Both the position numbers and the translations under genes were made by a program. Under the pieces are notes generated by a model. That model saw only the letters and a list, made by a program, of their open reading frames with translations. It had not been told where the DNA came from and ran no database searches. DNA of 64,000 nt from Pseudoclavibacter sp. AY1H1 (GTDB lineage Bacteria; Actinomycetota; Actinomycetes; Actinomycetales; Microbacteriaceae): assembly GCF_002931055.1 (NCBI RefSeq), contig NZ_PSXX01000011.1, positions 62,001 through 126,000 of the forward strand. The letters are read 5' to 3'. Of the stretch, positions 35,309 through 44,726 are shown piece by piece (positions within the stretch are counted from its first letter, which is position 1; every line of letters starts with the position of its first letter).

Positions 35309-36276
35309 CATCCCCCCGCAGTGCTACGAGGAGTCACGTTCGAATGGTCTTTCGCACGCTGGTCAGACGCCAGAACCTGGCGCTGTCGACAAGTCTGCGT
35401 TCGGCAGCACACGACGCTGGCCTGAGCGACGTCTTCAACGTGTGCGTCCTCGAGCGCGACAACGCACTGCATGTCTCCTTCCGAGCGCTCGACGAGAGCG
35501 GCCAGAAGCCATTCCGGGCATATCTCGCCTCGGCCCCGGTCGGGAGCGACGACTGGACGGTCGTCGATCTCACCTCCCACGCTGGCTCGCACGGGGTCGC
35601 CCCGGTCGCCGACCCGAAGCTCTTCGCGACGAAGGACGGGGTGTTCGCGACCTTCAACACGGGATGGCCGAGCGGAGCTCAGAACGACATCTTCATCATG
35701 AGGGTCGCCCCCCTGCTGTCCGCACCGAGCCGGGTGCAGCTCGCCAACGCCGAACGGCAGCGCATCGAGAAGAACTGGGCGTTCCACCAGCTCTCCGACG
35801 GGGAGCTTGGCGGCATCTACAGCCTGCAACCGCTCATGACGCTCCTCCGCGTCGACGGGCAGGTCGGCGAGACGCCGGACATCACCTTCGAGCTCACGCG
35901 GCACGACGCCCAGTACCCGGTGAGGGTTCCTCGAGCGACCACCATCGGCTCTCAGCCCTGCCTGACCGCAGATGGCTCGCTCGTGCTCATGGCGCACGAG
36001 CGCTTCTCCATCCGGTCCAAGCGCGCCTACGTCGGACGTCCCGTACGCATCTCTCGGCTCGACACGACGACACCGACGGTGGAGTTCTCCAAGCACCGCC
36101 TGGTGCACTCGGTCGCAAGCGCTCTCCCACGGCGAGGCGTCCACAATCGCAATCTGCTGAGCGCAAGCTACTTCGCCGGGGCCGATGTCCTCGGGTCGAC
36201 GGTTCGGCTCAGCTACGGAGTCAATGACGTGAAATTCGGCATCGCGGAAATCGAGGAGCAGGCACTGTGGCAGTAA
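35305..36276 (+). CDS. Unrecognised protein, possible GH130-like five-bladed beta-propeller
   Basis: 323 aa, no signal peptide or membrane segment; GTG 35305 overlaps the flippase stop (ATG 35344 is an alternative). I do not recognise the family with certainty. Blade-like repeats are suggested by VADPKLFATKDGVFATFNTG and RIEKNWAFHQLSDGELGGIY, and the C-terminal VRLSYGVNDVKFGIAEIEE resembles the closing YGAADT-type strand of GH130 phosphorylases; the EKNW motif also occurs in that clan. It overlaps the pyruvyltransferase gene by 10 nt. A glycan phosphorylase or a modification enzyme is possible; neither is proven. Confidence 0.6.
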   Translation: MTSPRSATRSHVRMVFRTLVRRQNLALSTSLRSAAHDAGLSDVFNVCVLERDNALHVSFRALDESGQKPFRAYLASAPVGSDDWTVVDLTSHAGSHGVAPVADPKLFATKDGVFATFNTGWPSGAQNDIFIMRVAPLLSAPSRVQLANAERQRIEKNWAFHQLSDGELGGIYSLQPLMTLLRVDGQVGETPDITFELTRHDAQYPVRVPRATTIGSQPCLTADGSLVLMAHERFSIRSKRAYVGRPVRISRLDTTTPTVEFSKHRLVHSVASALPRRGVHNRNLLSASYFAGADVLGSTVRLSYGVNDVKFGIAEIEEQALWQ

Positions 36277-37088
36277 AGACGTTCTACTGGGACCCGGTCG
36301 ACCGGACCCGTCGCTTCTCGATCCCCCGACGAGGCAAGCTTCGGGTCGGCAACGCCGGCGACCTCTTCAATCGAGACCTCGTGCGCTTCCTCTACGACGA
36401 CGAGCCGGACAACCTGACCGACATCGGCGGGCGCCTGCTGCTCGTCGGTTCCGTCATCCATCGCGCGCTGCCTGGTGACATCGTGTGCGGGGTCGGGACG
36501 AAGGGGCGTGAGCTGCCTGCTGTGGCTGAGGGGCCTTCCGACATCCGCGCCGTGCGTGGCCCGCTGACGATGCGAGCCCTCGACGAAGCCGGGTACGACA
36601 CCTCGAACGTCACGTCTCAGCTCGACCCGGGTCTCGCAGTCGAATCGATCTACGCCAAGACCTGCGCCGAGACTCAGGCCGAAGCGGGTCGGGTCATCTT
36701 CATCCCCCACTACCGCGACCTGCCGCTCTTCCGCCGCCGCCGCGAGTTCTCCCTCGTCAGCATCGACTGCGAGCCGGAGGACCTGGTTCGCGAGATCCTC
36801 CGCGCGGAGTTCGTCTACACCTCGTCGCTCCACGGGCTGATCTTCGCGCATGCGCTCGGACGCCCCGTCAAGCTCGTGGCACCGGTCAACGGCGAGCCTG
36901 AACTCAAGTACCAGGACTACTTCGCATCCGTCGACCTCCCCTGGTCGACCCCCGTCTCCATCGACGAGGCCCTGCGCGGGCCTCGCCTCGGCTCCCCGGT
37001 CCACATTCAGAAGACCCTCGACGACTTCGCGTTCCCTACTCGAGCCGAACTCGTCGAACGCGGCATCGCATCCGCATCCTCCGCGTGA
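36267..37088 (+). CDS. Polysaccharide pyruvyltransferase family protein (first copy)
   Basis: 273 aa. Family marks: GNAGDLFNRDLVRFL, then AVRGPLTMRAL, the nucleotide-sugar-like region ELKYQDYF and the conserved SSLHGLIFAHALGRP. These enzymes add ketal pyruvate from PEP to a sugar of a polysaccharide unit, giving it negative charge. GTG 36267 overlaps the previous gene by 10 nt. The protein shares its motif order with the second copy at 38502, on the other side of the polymerase gene. Some family members are not true pyruvyl transferases, so activity is inferred. Confidence 0.85.
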   Translation: MAVKTFYWDPVDRTRRFSIPRRGKLRVGNAGDLFNRDLVRFLYDDEPDNLTDIGGRLLLVGSVIHRALPGDIVCGVGTKGRELPAVAEGPSDIRAVRGPLTMRALDEAGYDTSNVTSQLDPGLAVESIYAKTCAETQAEAGRVIFIPHYRDLPLFRRRREFSLVSIDCEPEDLVREILRAEFVYTSSLHGLIFAHALGRPVKLVAPVNGEPELKYQDYFASVDLPWSTPVSIDEALRGPRLGSPVHIQKTLDDFAFPTRAELVERGIASASSA

Positions 37089-37167
37089 CGGCGCGGCGCT
37101 GACCTGTGAGTATGAAGGAACCCGAAAGTCAGCAGAGCGCTGACGCACCGAGAAAGGAATTGGTTCG

Positions 37168-38466
37168 ATGACCGAAGTCCTCCTGCCGATCCTCATCGTC
37201 GTCGCGACGCTGATTGGCCTCCGCGTCGCGGGAGCCACAACCACGGTCGCGCTCGTCGCGCTCGTCGGTCTGGCGCTGTTCCCACGCAGCCAGGTGTACC
37301 TATTCGGTTTCGACCCGGTGCCGCTGTCCACGGTCAGCATCTTCATCTGCGTCATCATCGCCTGCTTCGCCAAGCCGCGGCTGCCGATTCCCGTCGTCTT
37401 CATCCCGCTGGTCGCCTACCTCCTCCTCATGGTGACCACCGGATGGACGAATCCGCACGTCTCGGCGGACGCTCTGACGCTCATCCTCGTCGCGATCCTC
37501 GCCTGGTTTGTCGGCACGTTCATCGGACGCGCCGAGAAAGCCCCGCACCTCGAGCGCTGGCTTGCCCTCGCGATCCTCGCCATCCTCGGCTTCCAAGCGC
37601 TCATCGCGCTGGGCCAGAGCTTCGGGCTCTCCTGGTTCGCCGCCGTCTCCGAAGCGTCCATCCTCGAATCCGGGCGCTCGGCAGGCACGGCTGGACACCC
37701 CGGAAACCTGGGGAAGATCGTCATCTGCCTGACGGCGATCGCGCTGCCGCTGAGCACGTCCAGCGACAAGGTCGTCGCTCGCGCAGCGACATTCGCGATG
37801 CTCGCCGGCCTGCTGGGCGTGGGTCTCTCCGCGAGCCGCACGAACTTCATCGCGCTGATCGGCATGCTCGGACTCTGGATCATTCTCCAGCGCGGCAAGG
37901 GCGTCATGAAGCGACGTATCTGGTTCGGTGGCGCGATAGCGCTCGTGGGCGCGCTCTCTCTCGATGCCATCCTCGCGCGCTTCCAACAGGACCCGCTCGG
38001 CGGAGAGCGCGAGCACCTCCTCGCAGTGGCGCAGGAGTATATCGGCAGGAACCTCATGCTCGGAATCGGGCCGGGCAACTACATCACCTACTTCGGCCAG
38101 TTCGATGCGCTCACCGCGCGCGGGTGGCCGGTGCACAACGTGTTCTACTACGTCACGGCAGAACAAGGTGTCGTAGGGGCACTCCTCTTCTTTGGACCGA
38201 TGGTCGCTCTGGTAATCAAGGGACTGCGCGACTACAACAGGAAGAACCAGCACTCAGATTCCGGTCTCGCGCTTTTCACCCTGACCATGGCAATGATCGT
38301 CGTGGGCTTGACCGGATGGGGATTCGCGGGAGGCTTCCTGCTCCACATCTGGTTCTTCACGTTCGGCTACTTCAGCGGGAAGCTCGCGAAGAAGCCCGTC
38401 GAACTCCCGCCGGCGGTCGCCGCCCTGCCGATCCGTCCGGCCACCAGGGGTCTGCGCTTGCGCTGA
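37168..38466 (+). CDS. O-antigen polymerase/ligase-like membrane protein (Wzy)
   Basis: 432 aa with about 10-12 hydrophobic segments and the typical large loop: SAGTAGHPGNLGKIVICL early, GIGPGNYITYFGQ and VHNVFYYVTAEQGVVGALL late, as in Wzy_C-type proteins. Expected to polymerise flipped repeat units outside the membrane. ATG 37168 is preceded by AAAGGA. The 79-nt gap upstream is the largest in this run and may hold an internal promoter. Whether it acts as polymerase or ligase cannot be told; a Gram-positive has no lipid A, so polymerase is more likely. Confidence 0.88.
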   Translation: MTEVLLPILIVVATLIGLRVAGATTTVALVALVGLALFPRSQVYLFGFDPVPLSTVSIFICVIIACFAKPRLPIPVVFIPLVAYLLLMVTTGWTNPHVSADALTLILVAILAWFVGTFIGRAEKAPHLERWLALAILAILGFQALIALGQSFGLSWFAAVSEASILESGRSAGTAGHPGNLGKIVICLTAIALPLSTSSDKVVARAATFAMLAGLLGVGLSASRTNFIALIGMLGLWIILQRGKGVMKRRIWFGGAIALVGALSLDAILARFQQDPLGGEREHLLAVAQEYIGRNLMLGIGPGNYITYFGQFDALTARGWPVHNVFYYVTAEQGVVGALLFFGPMVALVIKGLRDYNRKNQHSDSGLALFTLTMAMIVVGLTGWGFAGGFLLHIWFFTFGYFSGKLAKKPVELPPAVAALPIRPATRGLRLR

Positions 38467-38501
38467 CGACTCCCTCCCAACGAACATTCCAGGAGAAGCC
38501 T

Positions 38502-39332
38502 GTGCTCAAGCACGTCCACGGTGTGCCCGCATTCATGTGGAACCCCCACCGGTACCGTCGTCTGCGACTCGCAGGTCGCACGTTCGGGCCCCGGAAGAAC
38601 AACTTCGGTGACCTGATCGGCCCGCAGGTCGTCGCGCAGGTCGCCGAGTCCCGACTCGGCTCGGCCCCCCACCAGGCGGTGGACTCGACGCGGACGCTCT
38701 TCTCCGTCGGATCCGTCATGCACTTCGCCGTCGACAACGACGTGATCTGGGGAACCGGCGTCAACGGCAAGACGGACGAGCAAGCCCACCGCTTCACTCG
38801 ACTCGATGTGCGCGCTGTGCGGGGGCCGCTCACCCGGGAATGGCTTCGCCGCGAGCGCGGAATCGACGCGCCCGAGGTCTACGGCGACCCGGCTCTGCTG
38901 CTGGGCGAGGGATTGCGCGCGCGGCACCCGCTCCTCCCGTCCCGGCGCTTGAGCGTCATCCCGAACCTCAACGACGCGCGGGAGTACCGCAGCCACCCGG
39001 ACTTCTTCAGCCCCAGGCGCTCCGTGGACGAGATCGCAGCCCGCATCGCCGGCAGCGAGGCACTCGTCACAAGCTCACTCCACGCACTCGTCTTCGCCGA
39101 GATGCTCGGCGTGCCGGTCGTGCTCATCGCCTCTCCCGTCGAGCCTGTCTTCAAGTACGAGGACTACTTCCGCGGCACGGGGAGGAGCAGTTGGACGATC
39201 GCCTCGAACCTCGACGAGGCTCTGCAGCTGCTTCCTGCCCGGACGGCCTCGACGGAGGACCCGCTTGCCGCCTGGGACCCCGCGCCCCTCGAGGCGGCCT
39301 TCCCCACCGATCTGTGGACCACGGCGAGCTGA
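38502..39332 (+). CDS. Polysaccharide pyruvyltransferase family protein (second copy)
   Basis: 276 aa from GTG 38502, with AGGAGA at 38491. Motifs parallel the first copy: NNFGDLIGPQVV, VRAVRGPLTREWLRRE, then TSSLHALVFAEMLGVP and FKYEDYFRGTG. GTG is chosen because the long open frame upstream lies inside the polymerase gene. Eleven nt later a glycosyltransferase begins. Two family members in one cluster imply either two pyruvylated sugars or a partner pair. Confidence 0.85.
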   Translation: MLKHVHGVPAFMWNPHRYRRLRLAGRTFGPRKNNFGDLIGPQVVAQVAESRLGSAPHQAVDSTRTLFSVGSVMHFAVDNDVIWGTGVNGKTDEQAHRFTRLDVRAVRGPLTREWLRRERGIDAPEVYGDPALLLGEGLRARHPLLPSRRLSVIPNLNDAREYRSHPDFFSPRRSVDEIAARIAGSEALVTSSLHALVFAEMLGVPVVLIASPVEPVFKYEDYFRGTGRSSWTIASNLDEALQLLPARTASTEDPLAAWDPAPLEAAFPTDLWTTAS

Positions 39333-39343
39333 GGGCACTGAAC

Positions 39344-40429
39344 ATGTCGAGCGTTCCCCCGAAGCCCAGAGTGCTGATGTCCTACAACCGGCCGCCCGGA
39401 GGTGGGAACCCGTACACGGCATTTCTCGCACAAGCGCTCGCCGACGACGTCGACCTGCAGTTCTTCTCGTGGAAGACGGCGCTCATCGGCCGCTGGGACA
39501 TCTTCCACCTGCACTGGCCCGATGCTCTTGTCGTCGCCCCCTCCGCCGTGCGTGAGCTCCTGAAGTCCTTCCTCCTGGTCGCCCTGGTCCTGCGCATCCG
39601 GCTCACCCGCAAGACGCTGGTGTGGACGGTGCACAATCTCAAGCCCCACGAAGCAGGGCGGCGGACCACAGCGTTCGCGATCGACCTCCTGATCCGGGCC
39701 GTCGACGTGCGCATCTACCTGAACAGCTCAGAAGACAACGACCTCTCGCTGGGGGTCACCGTGCCCCACGGGGACTACGTCCCACTTCTGCGTCAGCACA
39801 AGGAGGGGGGCTGGGCGTCTCAGGAACGCGTGGTGCACCAGATCCTCCACTTCGGCCTCGTTCGCCCTTACAAGGGCATCGAGTCCCTCATCGAGAGCTA
39901 CGACCAGCAGCGGCTGCCTGGGTCGAGCTTGGTCATCCTCGGTGCCGCGAAGAACGCGCAGTACCGTCACACGATCCAGCAGCTCGCGGATGCGCATCCC
40001 GGCACGGCGTTCGATGCGCGCTTCGTCGAAGACCCCGAGCTTCTCGATCAGCTCGCCGAGAGCAGACTCGTGGTGCTCCCGTACCTCCAGATGTACAACT
40101 CGGGCGCCCTCATCTACGCGCTCAGCTTCGGGTGCCCCGTGCTCGCGCCGGTCAGCTCCTCCAACCTCGCGCTCCAGCGAGAGGTCGGGTCGAAGCTCCT
40201 CACGCTCTACCAGGGACCTCTCACGGGCGAGGTGCTGGAAGCCGCCTACCGGGATGCCCCGGCACGGCGCACGTCAGCCTCCGCCTTCTCCGAGCGTCGC
40301 TCGTGGGCGACCACCGGCCTCGCACACGTGCGCCTGTACCGGGCGCTGCGCGGAGCCCGAGCCGCCCGAGCCGCGGACATGCGTGCGCGGGTTGCCGCAG
40401 CAGTCGCCGCTCCGGATCAAGCCGCCTGA
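39344..40429 (+). CDS. Glycosyltransferase, GT-B fold
   Basis: 361 aa. N-terminal half: YNRPPGGGNPYTAFLAQAL and DIFHLHWPDALV (the HxHW pattern of some GT-B transferases), then TLVWTVHNLKPHE. C-terminal half: HFGLVRPYKGIESLIESY and LVVLPYLQMYNSGALIYALS, where the sugar nucleotide would bind. Cytoplasmic; adds one sugar to a lipid-linked unit. ATG 39344 follows the pyruvyltransferase stop by 11 nt. Last plus-strand gene of this block; it converges on a minus-strand glycosyltransferase with 10 nt between stops. Confidence 0.87.
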   Translation: MSSVPPKPRVLMSYNRPPGGGNPYTAFLAQALADDVDLQFFSWKTALIGRWDIFHLHWPDALVVAPSAVRELLKSFLLVALVLRIRLTRKTLVWTVHNLKPHEAGRRTTAFAIDLLIRAVDVRIYLNSSEDNDLSLGVTVPHGDYVPLLRQHKEGGWASQERVVHQILHFGLVRPYKGIESLIESYDQQRLPGSSLVILGAAKNAQYRHTIQQLADAHPGTAFDARFVEDPELLDQLAESRLVVLPYLQMYNSGALIYALSFGCPVLAPVSSSNLALQREVGSKLLTLYQGPLTGEVLEAAYRDAPARRTSASAFSERRSWATTGLAHVRLYRALRGARAARAADMRARVAAAVAAPDQAA

Positions 40430-40439
40430 GGGCAGGCTC

Positions 40440-41501
40440 TCAGCCGGCCGCCAACTCCCGGAGGCGAGCGTCGACGCGTGCAACCGACCGCTCGATGGTG
40501 ATCTCGCGTGCGTTCTCCACGAGGTGGTCCGAGAGCCGTCGCCGCAGCGCCTCGTCGTCGAGGAGTCGTTCAACCGCGTCAACCCACAGCTCGACGGGCT
40601 CGCTCGGCAGCACGAAGGCATCCACGAGCTCGGGGTCCGTGATGAGGAACGGTGCGGCACCGTAGTCCCGGGAGAGAATCACGGGGACGCCGTGCTGCGC
40701 GGCCTCGACCGCGCTCCTGCCGAACGCCTCACGGCTCGACGTGCCGAGGAAGGCCGTCGCTCCCTGCCAGAGGGCGGCCGGGTCCACCCAGCCGGAGATG
40801 TCGAGCGTCTCGGGCCGTGACTGCTCGAGCTCGCCCTGCAATGGGCCGGCGCCGAACGCCTTGGCCAGCGCCCCCGTCCGGCGCACGATCTCAGCGAAGA
40901 AGAGTGGGCGCTTGTCGCGGTCGAGGCGACCGGCAAACACGAGGTGCCCGTCCCGTCCCAGTGACCCGTCAGCGATGCGCTCGACAGAGGGGACCCCAGC
41001 CGGCACGATCACCGGATCGACCGCAGAGCGGACTCCGTCGGCGAGCACCGTCGTCGTCGCCCAGACCTCGTCGGCTTTCCGCATGGCACGGGTCACGAGA
41101 ACTCGCTGGAGCACTCGGCGCAGCGCCTTCGCCTCACCGTGCGCCGGCCACGGCAGTCCGCGGACGAACGAGACCCACGTGCTCGGCCGGTTGCTTCCCA
41201 GGCCGCTCACCGCGATGTCGCTCTGGCCGATCATCGTGATGACGACATCGGCCTCGCGGAACTCGGCACGGCTCAGCAGAAGCCGCCTGATCGCCGGGAT
41301 CAGCTTCATGCCGTGCACGTCGATCGTGGTCTCGTGCACTCCGAGATCGCCCTGCGGCGGGGAGCCGAGTGCGCTCGGCCTCATGGCGATGATCCCGGAC
41401 CAGTCGAGGCCGGCTTCCCGCGCGGCGGTCACGAGGTCGTAGGTGGAGCGGTAGACGCCGCTCCTCGTGGTGAGTGGGACGGAGACGATGCAGACCTTCA
41501 T
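40440..41501 (-). CDS. Glycosyltransferase family 4-like protein
   Basis: 353 aa GT-B enzyme. VCIVSVPLTTRSGVYRSTYD at the N-terminus, LVFAGRLDRDKRPLFFAEIV opening the C-terminal domain, and SSREAFGRSAVEAAQHGVPV, the EX7E-type motif of retaining GT4 enzymes. ATG 41501 lies 5 nt after the stop of the upstream GT4 gene, so the pair is one transcript. Sugar donor unknown. Confidence 0.88.
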   Translation of the reverse strand: MKVCIVSVPLTTRSGVYRSTYDLVTAAREAGLDWSGIIAMRPSALGSPPQGDLGVHETTIDVHGMKLIPAIRRLLLSRAEFREADVVITMIGQSDIAVSGLGSNRPSTWVSFVRGLPWPAHGEAKALRRVLQRVLVTRAMRKADEVWATTTVLADGVRSAVDPVIVPAGVPSVERIADGSLGRDGHLVFAGRLDRDKRPLFFAEIVRRTGALAKAFGAGPLQGELEQSRPETLDISGWVDPAALWQGATAFLGTSSREAFGRSAVEAAQHGVPVILSRDYGAAPFLITDPELVDAFVLPSEPVELWVDAVERLLDDEALRRRLSDHLVENAREITIERSVARVDARLRELAAG

Positions 41502-41506
41502 GTCGC

Positions 41507-42643
41507 TCAGACGCTCTTCTCGAGTTCGGCGACGATGGAACGCGTCCCTGCCGCGTACTGCTCAGTCGAGAACCGCTCGAGGACTCGGGCGCGTCCCGCG
41601 GCAGCCATGGCCACAGCCCGATCCGGGTCGGCGATGAGCTGCGCGCAGGCCTCGGCCAGCTCCCCAGCGTTCTCGGCCTCGAAGGTCAGCCCGACCTCTG
41701 CCGAGTCGACGATCTCCACCAGACCCTGCGTGCGAGCGACGATCGTGCACCGACCCGCGGCCATGCCCTCGGCCGCCACGGTTCCGAACGGCTCGAGCCG
41801 CGATGGGACGAGCACCAGGTCAGCTTCTCCGAAGCGCTCCGCTGGCTCCGGGTCGAAGCCGGCGAAGACGACGGCATCCTCGAGACCGTGCTTCGCGATC
41901 TGCGCGCCGAGCTCGTCCCGGTACCACTCGTACCCGTCGAACACGTCACCGATGAGCGTCAGCTTCGTGTCGATGCCTCGCTGCCTGAGGAGGTGGACAG
42001 CCTCGATCGCGGTGTCGGTGCCCTTGCGAGGGCTGATGCGCCCCACCAGGAGCAGGCGAACGGGCTCCGCGAACCCTTCGAATGCCGGAGCCTCGTACGG
42101 GGCCCAGTCCTTGCCGTTGTACAGGACCGAGGTCTTGCCCGTGACGCCGGACGCGTCGTCGAGCACGTACCGCTCGGTGGCCTTGCTGTTGCAGACCACT
42201 CGGGTCGCGAGTGCCAGCGGAGCGAGCAGAACCCTGCGGACGATCGCCGGCTGCTCTGATTCCGCTTCGCGCACGTGCACGAGCCTCGGCTTCTTCGCCA
42301 AGGCAGCTGCGAGGAGCCACCACGGCTGCGTGATCGTGTTGACGTAGACCACATCGGTCTCGAGGCGACGCAGGACCCTCATCGAGCGAACGATCGTGCG
42401 CGGCATCGTGGCTGCGAGCTGCAGCAGCTTGAGGGGGCGCAGCATCGCCTTGCGCAGCACGGGAAGAGGGAGAACGAGCACCCTGGCGCCCGCCTCCGTG
42501 AGGAGCGGCACGAGCGGTCCGTCAGACGGCAGCACCACATCCACCTGGTCGCCGGCTTCGACGAGCGCACGCACCGAGGCTACGGCCATGCGATCACTTC
42601 CGTACAGCTCCGCACCAGGATGGGTAAGGAGGACGCGAGTCAC
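41507..42643 (-). CDS. Glycosyltransferase family 4
   Basis: 378 aa. N-terminal THPGAELYGSDRMAVASVRA (acceptor domain), VVCNSKATERYV, then LLLVGRISPRKGTDTAIEAV and PSRLEPFGTVAAEGMAAGR, the canonical GT4 EX7E region. Starts at GTG 42643 with AAGGAGG about 11 nt upstream on the minus strand. First gene of a two-gene operon with the following GT4, divergent from another glycosyltransferase gene across a 262-nt spacer that must hold both promoters. Confidence 0.9.
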   Translation of the reverse strand: MTRVLLTHPGAELYGSDRMAVASVRALVEAGDQVDVVLPSDGPLVPLLTEAGARVLVLPLPVLRKAMLRPLKLLQLAATMPRTIVRSMRVLRRLETDVVYVNTITQPWWLLAAALAKKPRLVHVREAESEQPAIVRRVLLAPLALATRVVCNSKATERYVLDDASGVTGKTSVLYNGKDWAPYEAPAFEGFAEPVRLLLVGRISPRKGTDTAIEAVHLLRQRGIDTKLTLIGDVFDGYEWYRDELGAQIAKHGLEDAVVFAGFDPEPAERFGEADLVLVPSRLEPFGTVAAEGMAAGRCTIVARTQGLVEIVDSAEVGLTFEAENAGELAEACAQLIADPDRAVAMAAAGRARVLERFSTEQYAAGTRSIVAELEKSV

Positions 42644-42905
42644 GATCGGCTGGGCCTTTCGGTAGGTTCAGGCACGTGCAAACAGCTCGGTCCTGACTCG
42701 CAGAAGCATGAGTCTTCGCACGAAACAGGACCGTCATCGGGGATGCCATAGAGTGTAGCGTGATCGAGCTATCGCATCGCGTCGCGCTCGTTTCCCCCGT
42801 TAGCGCATCCCCCACCTGCGCTGGAGGTCGGTCGACCTCAGCCCTGCGAGTCGCAGGACTGACGTTCACCCCCTTCCCACCTCAACGCGAAAGAGGCCTG
42901 ACCTG

Positions 42906-44039
42906 ATGAATCGATCAGTCGCGATCATCGGTACTCGCGGTTACCCGAGCTACTACGGCGGCTTCGAGACAGCCGTTCGGCGCCTTGCTCCGTACCTCGT
43001 CGACCAGGGCTGGGACGTGACTGTCTACGGCAGGGATGGCTCCACGAAAGAGGGCGACCCGACGCGCGACCCACGTGTGCACACTCCCGTGACTCGAGGC
43101 ATCGAGTCGAAGTCCCTCAGCACGCTGTCGTACGGCGCGACGGCCATGTTCGACGCGTCCAGGCGCCGCCCTGACGTCGCGCTCGTGATGAACGTCGCCA
43201 ATGGATTCTGGCTCCCCTTCCTCCGCGCACGCGGAGTCCCGACGCTGCTCAACGTCGACGGCATCGAGTGGGATCGCGCCAAGTGGGGGCGCCTGGCGAA
43301 GGCCATGTTCCGAGGAGGAGCCAAGGCGACCGCGTGGTGGGCGGACGAGCTCGTCTTCGACGCGCACGCCATCGGCGATCGTTGGCGCAGGGACTTCCGT
43401 CGCGACGGTGTCTTCATTCCCTACGGTGGCGATGTGCCGGAGGACCTCCCCATCGAGCCCGGCCTGACGCACCGCGGATACGCCCTGGCGGTCGCGAGGT
43501 TCGTGCCGGAGAACACGGTGGGCGAGTTCCTCGAAGCGGCGGAGACCGTCGCGAAGACGCACCACGTGGTCATCGTCGGCTCAACCGGCTACGGTGGCGA
43601 GCTCGACGACAAGGCACAGAAGCTCGCAGATGCGAACGCCAGGGTGCACTGGCTCGGCCACGTCAGCGATGACGACCGGTTGCACTCGCTCTGGCAGCAC
43701 GCTGGAGCCTATTTCCATGGACACAGCGTTGGCGGCACGAACCCGGCGCTCGTTCAGGCGATGTCGTGCGCCGCACCGACCGTGGCGCGGAACACCGTCT
43801 ACAACCGAGAGGTGCTCGACGATGCGGCGGTCTTCGTCGAGCCCACACCGTCAGCCATCGCGGACGGTGTCCTCCGCCTCCTGGGCGACCCAGCTCTGCA
43901 GGAGGACCTGAGCGCTCGTGCGTTCGCTCGCGGCCGAGCGGAGTACTCGTGGGAAGGCGTGTGCGCGCGCTACGAGGAGAGCCTCGACAAGCTGGCGCGA
44001 GGGCGGTCTGGGAAGAAGTCAGCCGCCGGACGCCGCTGA
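42906..44039 (+). CDS. Glycosyltransferase with DUF1972-type N-terminus (rhamnosyltransferase-like)
   Basis: 377 aa. The opening AIIGTRGYPSYYGGFETAVR is the DUF1972 signature found in bacterial rhamnosyl- and related transferases; the C-terminal GT1-like part includes LAVARFVPENTVGEFLEA and GHSVGGTNPALVQAMS. Cytoplasmic. Starts at ATG 42906 after GAAAGAGG. Its last 21 bp overlap the 3' end of the convergent PASTA-protein gene, so the two transcripts are complementary at their ends. Confidence 0.9.
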   Translation: MNRSVAIIGTRGYPSYYGGFETAVRRLAPYLVDQGWDVTVYGRDGSTKEGDPTRDPRVHTPVTRGIESKSLSTLSYGATAMFDASRRRPDVALVMNVANGFWLPFLRARGVPTLLNVDGIEWDRAKWGRLAKAMFRGGAKATAWWADELVFDAHAIGDRWRRDFRRDGVFIPYGGDVPEDLPIEPGLTHRGYALAVARFVPENTVGEFLEAAETVAKTHHVVIVGSTGYGGELDDKAQKLADANARVHWLGHVSDDDRLHSLWQHAGAYFHGHSVGGTNPALVQAMSCAAPTVARNTVYNREVLDDAAVFVEPTPSAIADGVLRLLGDPALQEDLSARAFARGRAEYSWEGVCARYEESLDKLARGRSGKKSAAGRR

Positions 44040-44720
44040 CCACTCGACCGGCACTCCGTCCGAGGTGGTCAGCACGACCTTCTCGAGATCGGGGTACGTG
44101 CCCTTGACCAGGGCGCCGATCTCAGCGACCAGGCGACGCCGGTCGGTGTCGCTCACCGAGCCCGAGTCTGCGCGGAGCTCGACCTGGAGCCCGTCACTGA
44201 CTGAGCCGCTGACCTCGCCCACGTACCAGCTCGCGGCGCCGCCATCGTGCGGTCGATCGAACCCGTCTGCGAAGTCCTGCACCTGCCAGAGCCGTTCGAG
44301 AAGCGCCTGGGCATCGCTCCCCGAGCCGCTGCCCTGCGGTGATCGCACCGGTGCCGACACGCGGAGTGCGACCGTCCCATCCTCCGTGATCTCACCGGAC
44401 TGGGGCCAGGCAGTCACGACGATCCGGTCCTCCGGATCCCAGTCGATGTCACGCTCCGAGATGTAGATCGGTGCAAGGCCTGCCTCAGCGAGCCGCGCGG
44501 CCGCCTCGTCCACGCTGAGGCCCACGACGACCGGCACCTGGGTCGCCACTGCGCTCGTCGGCGGAAGGGCCTCGCTGGATGGCGGGGGCGGCTTCGGCTG
44601 GGTGAAGTCGCTGACCGAGAAGACGAGCACCCCGGAGAGAGCGACAAGCAGCACCCCGCACAGAAGGAGCAGGGCGGCCTTGAGCGGCGGTTTCAACCCA
44701 TCAGTTTCTGGTGCCGTCAC
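44019..44720 (-). CDS. Membrane-anchored single-PASTA-domain protein
   Basis: 233 aa from GTG 44720. A short cytoplasmic start, one membrane helix (AALLLLCGVLLVALSGVLVF), a Pro-rich linker, then a PASTA-like domain (VPVVVGLSVDEAAARLAEAG, ending VALRVSAPV) and a C-terminal domain of about 90 residues without clear match. PASTA domains bind peptidoglycan fragments, but here there is no kinase or transpeptidase attached. It starts 6 nt after the DUF218 gene stop, so the two form an operon. Function unknown; a wall-contact role is plausible. Confidence 0.75.
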   Translation of the reverse strand: MTAPETDGLKPPLKAALLLLCGVLLVALSGVLVFSVSDFTQPKPPPPSSEALPPTSAVATQVPVVVGLSVDEAAARLAEAGLAPIYISERDIDWDPEDRIVVTAWPQSGEITEDGTVALRVSAPVRSPQGSGSGSDAQALLERLWQVQDFADGFDRPHDGGAASWYVGEVSGSVSDGLQVELRADSGSVSDTDRRRLVAEIGALVKGTYPDLEKVVLTTSDGVPVEWSAASGG

Positions 44721-44726
44721 GAGCTT

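Noticed and set aside
42644-42905. Spacer considered for a small RNA or riboswitch
   Set aside because: No stable conserved fold could be seen; it is explained as a divergent promoter region.
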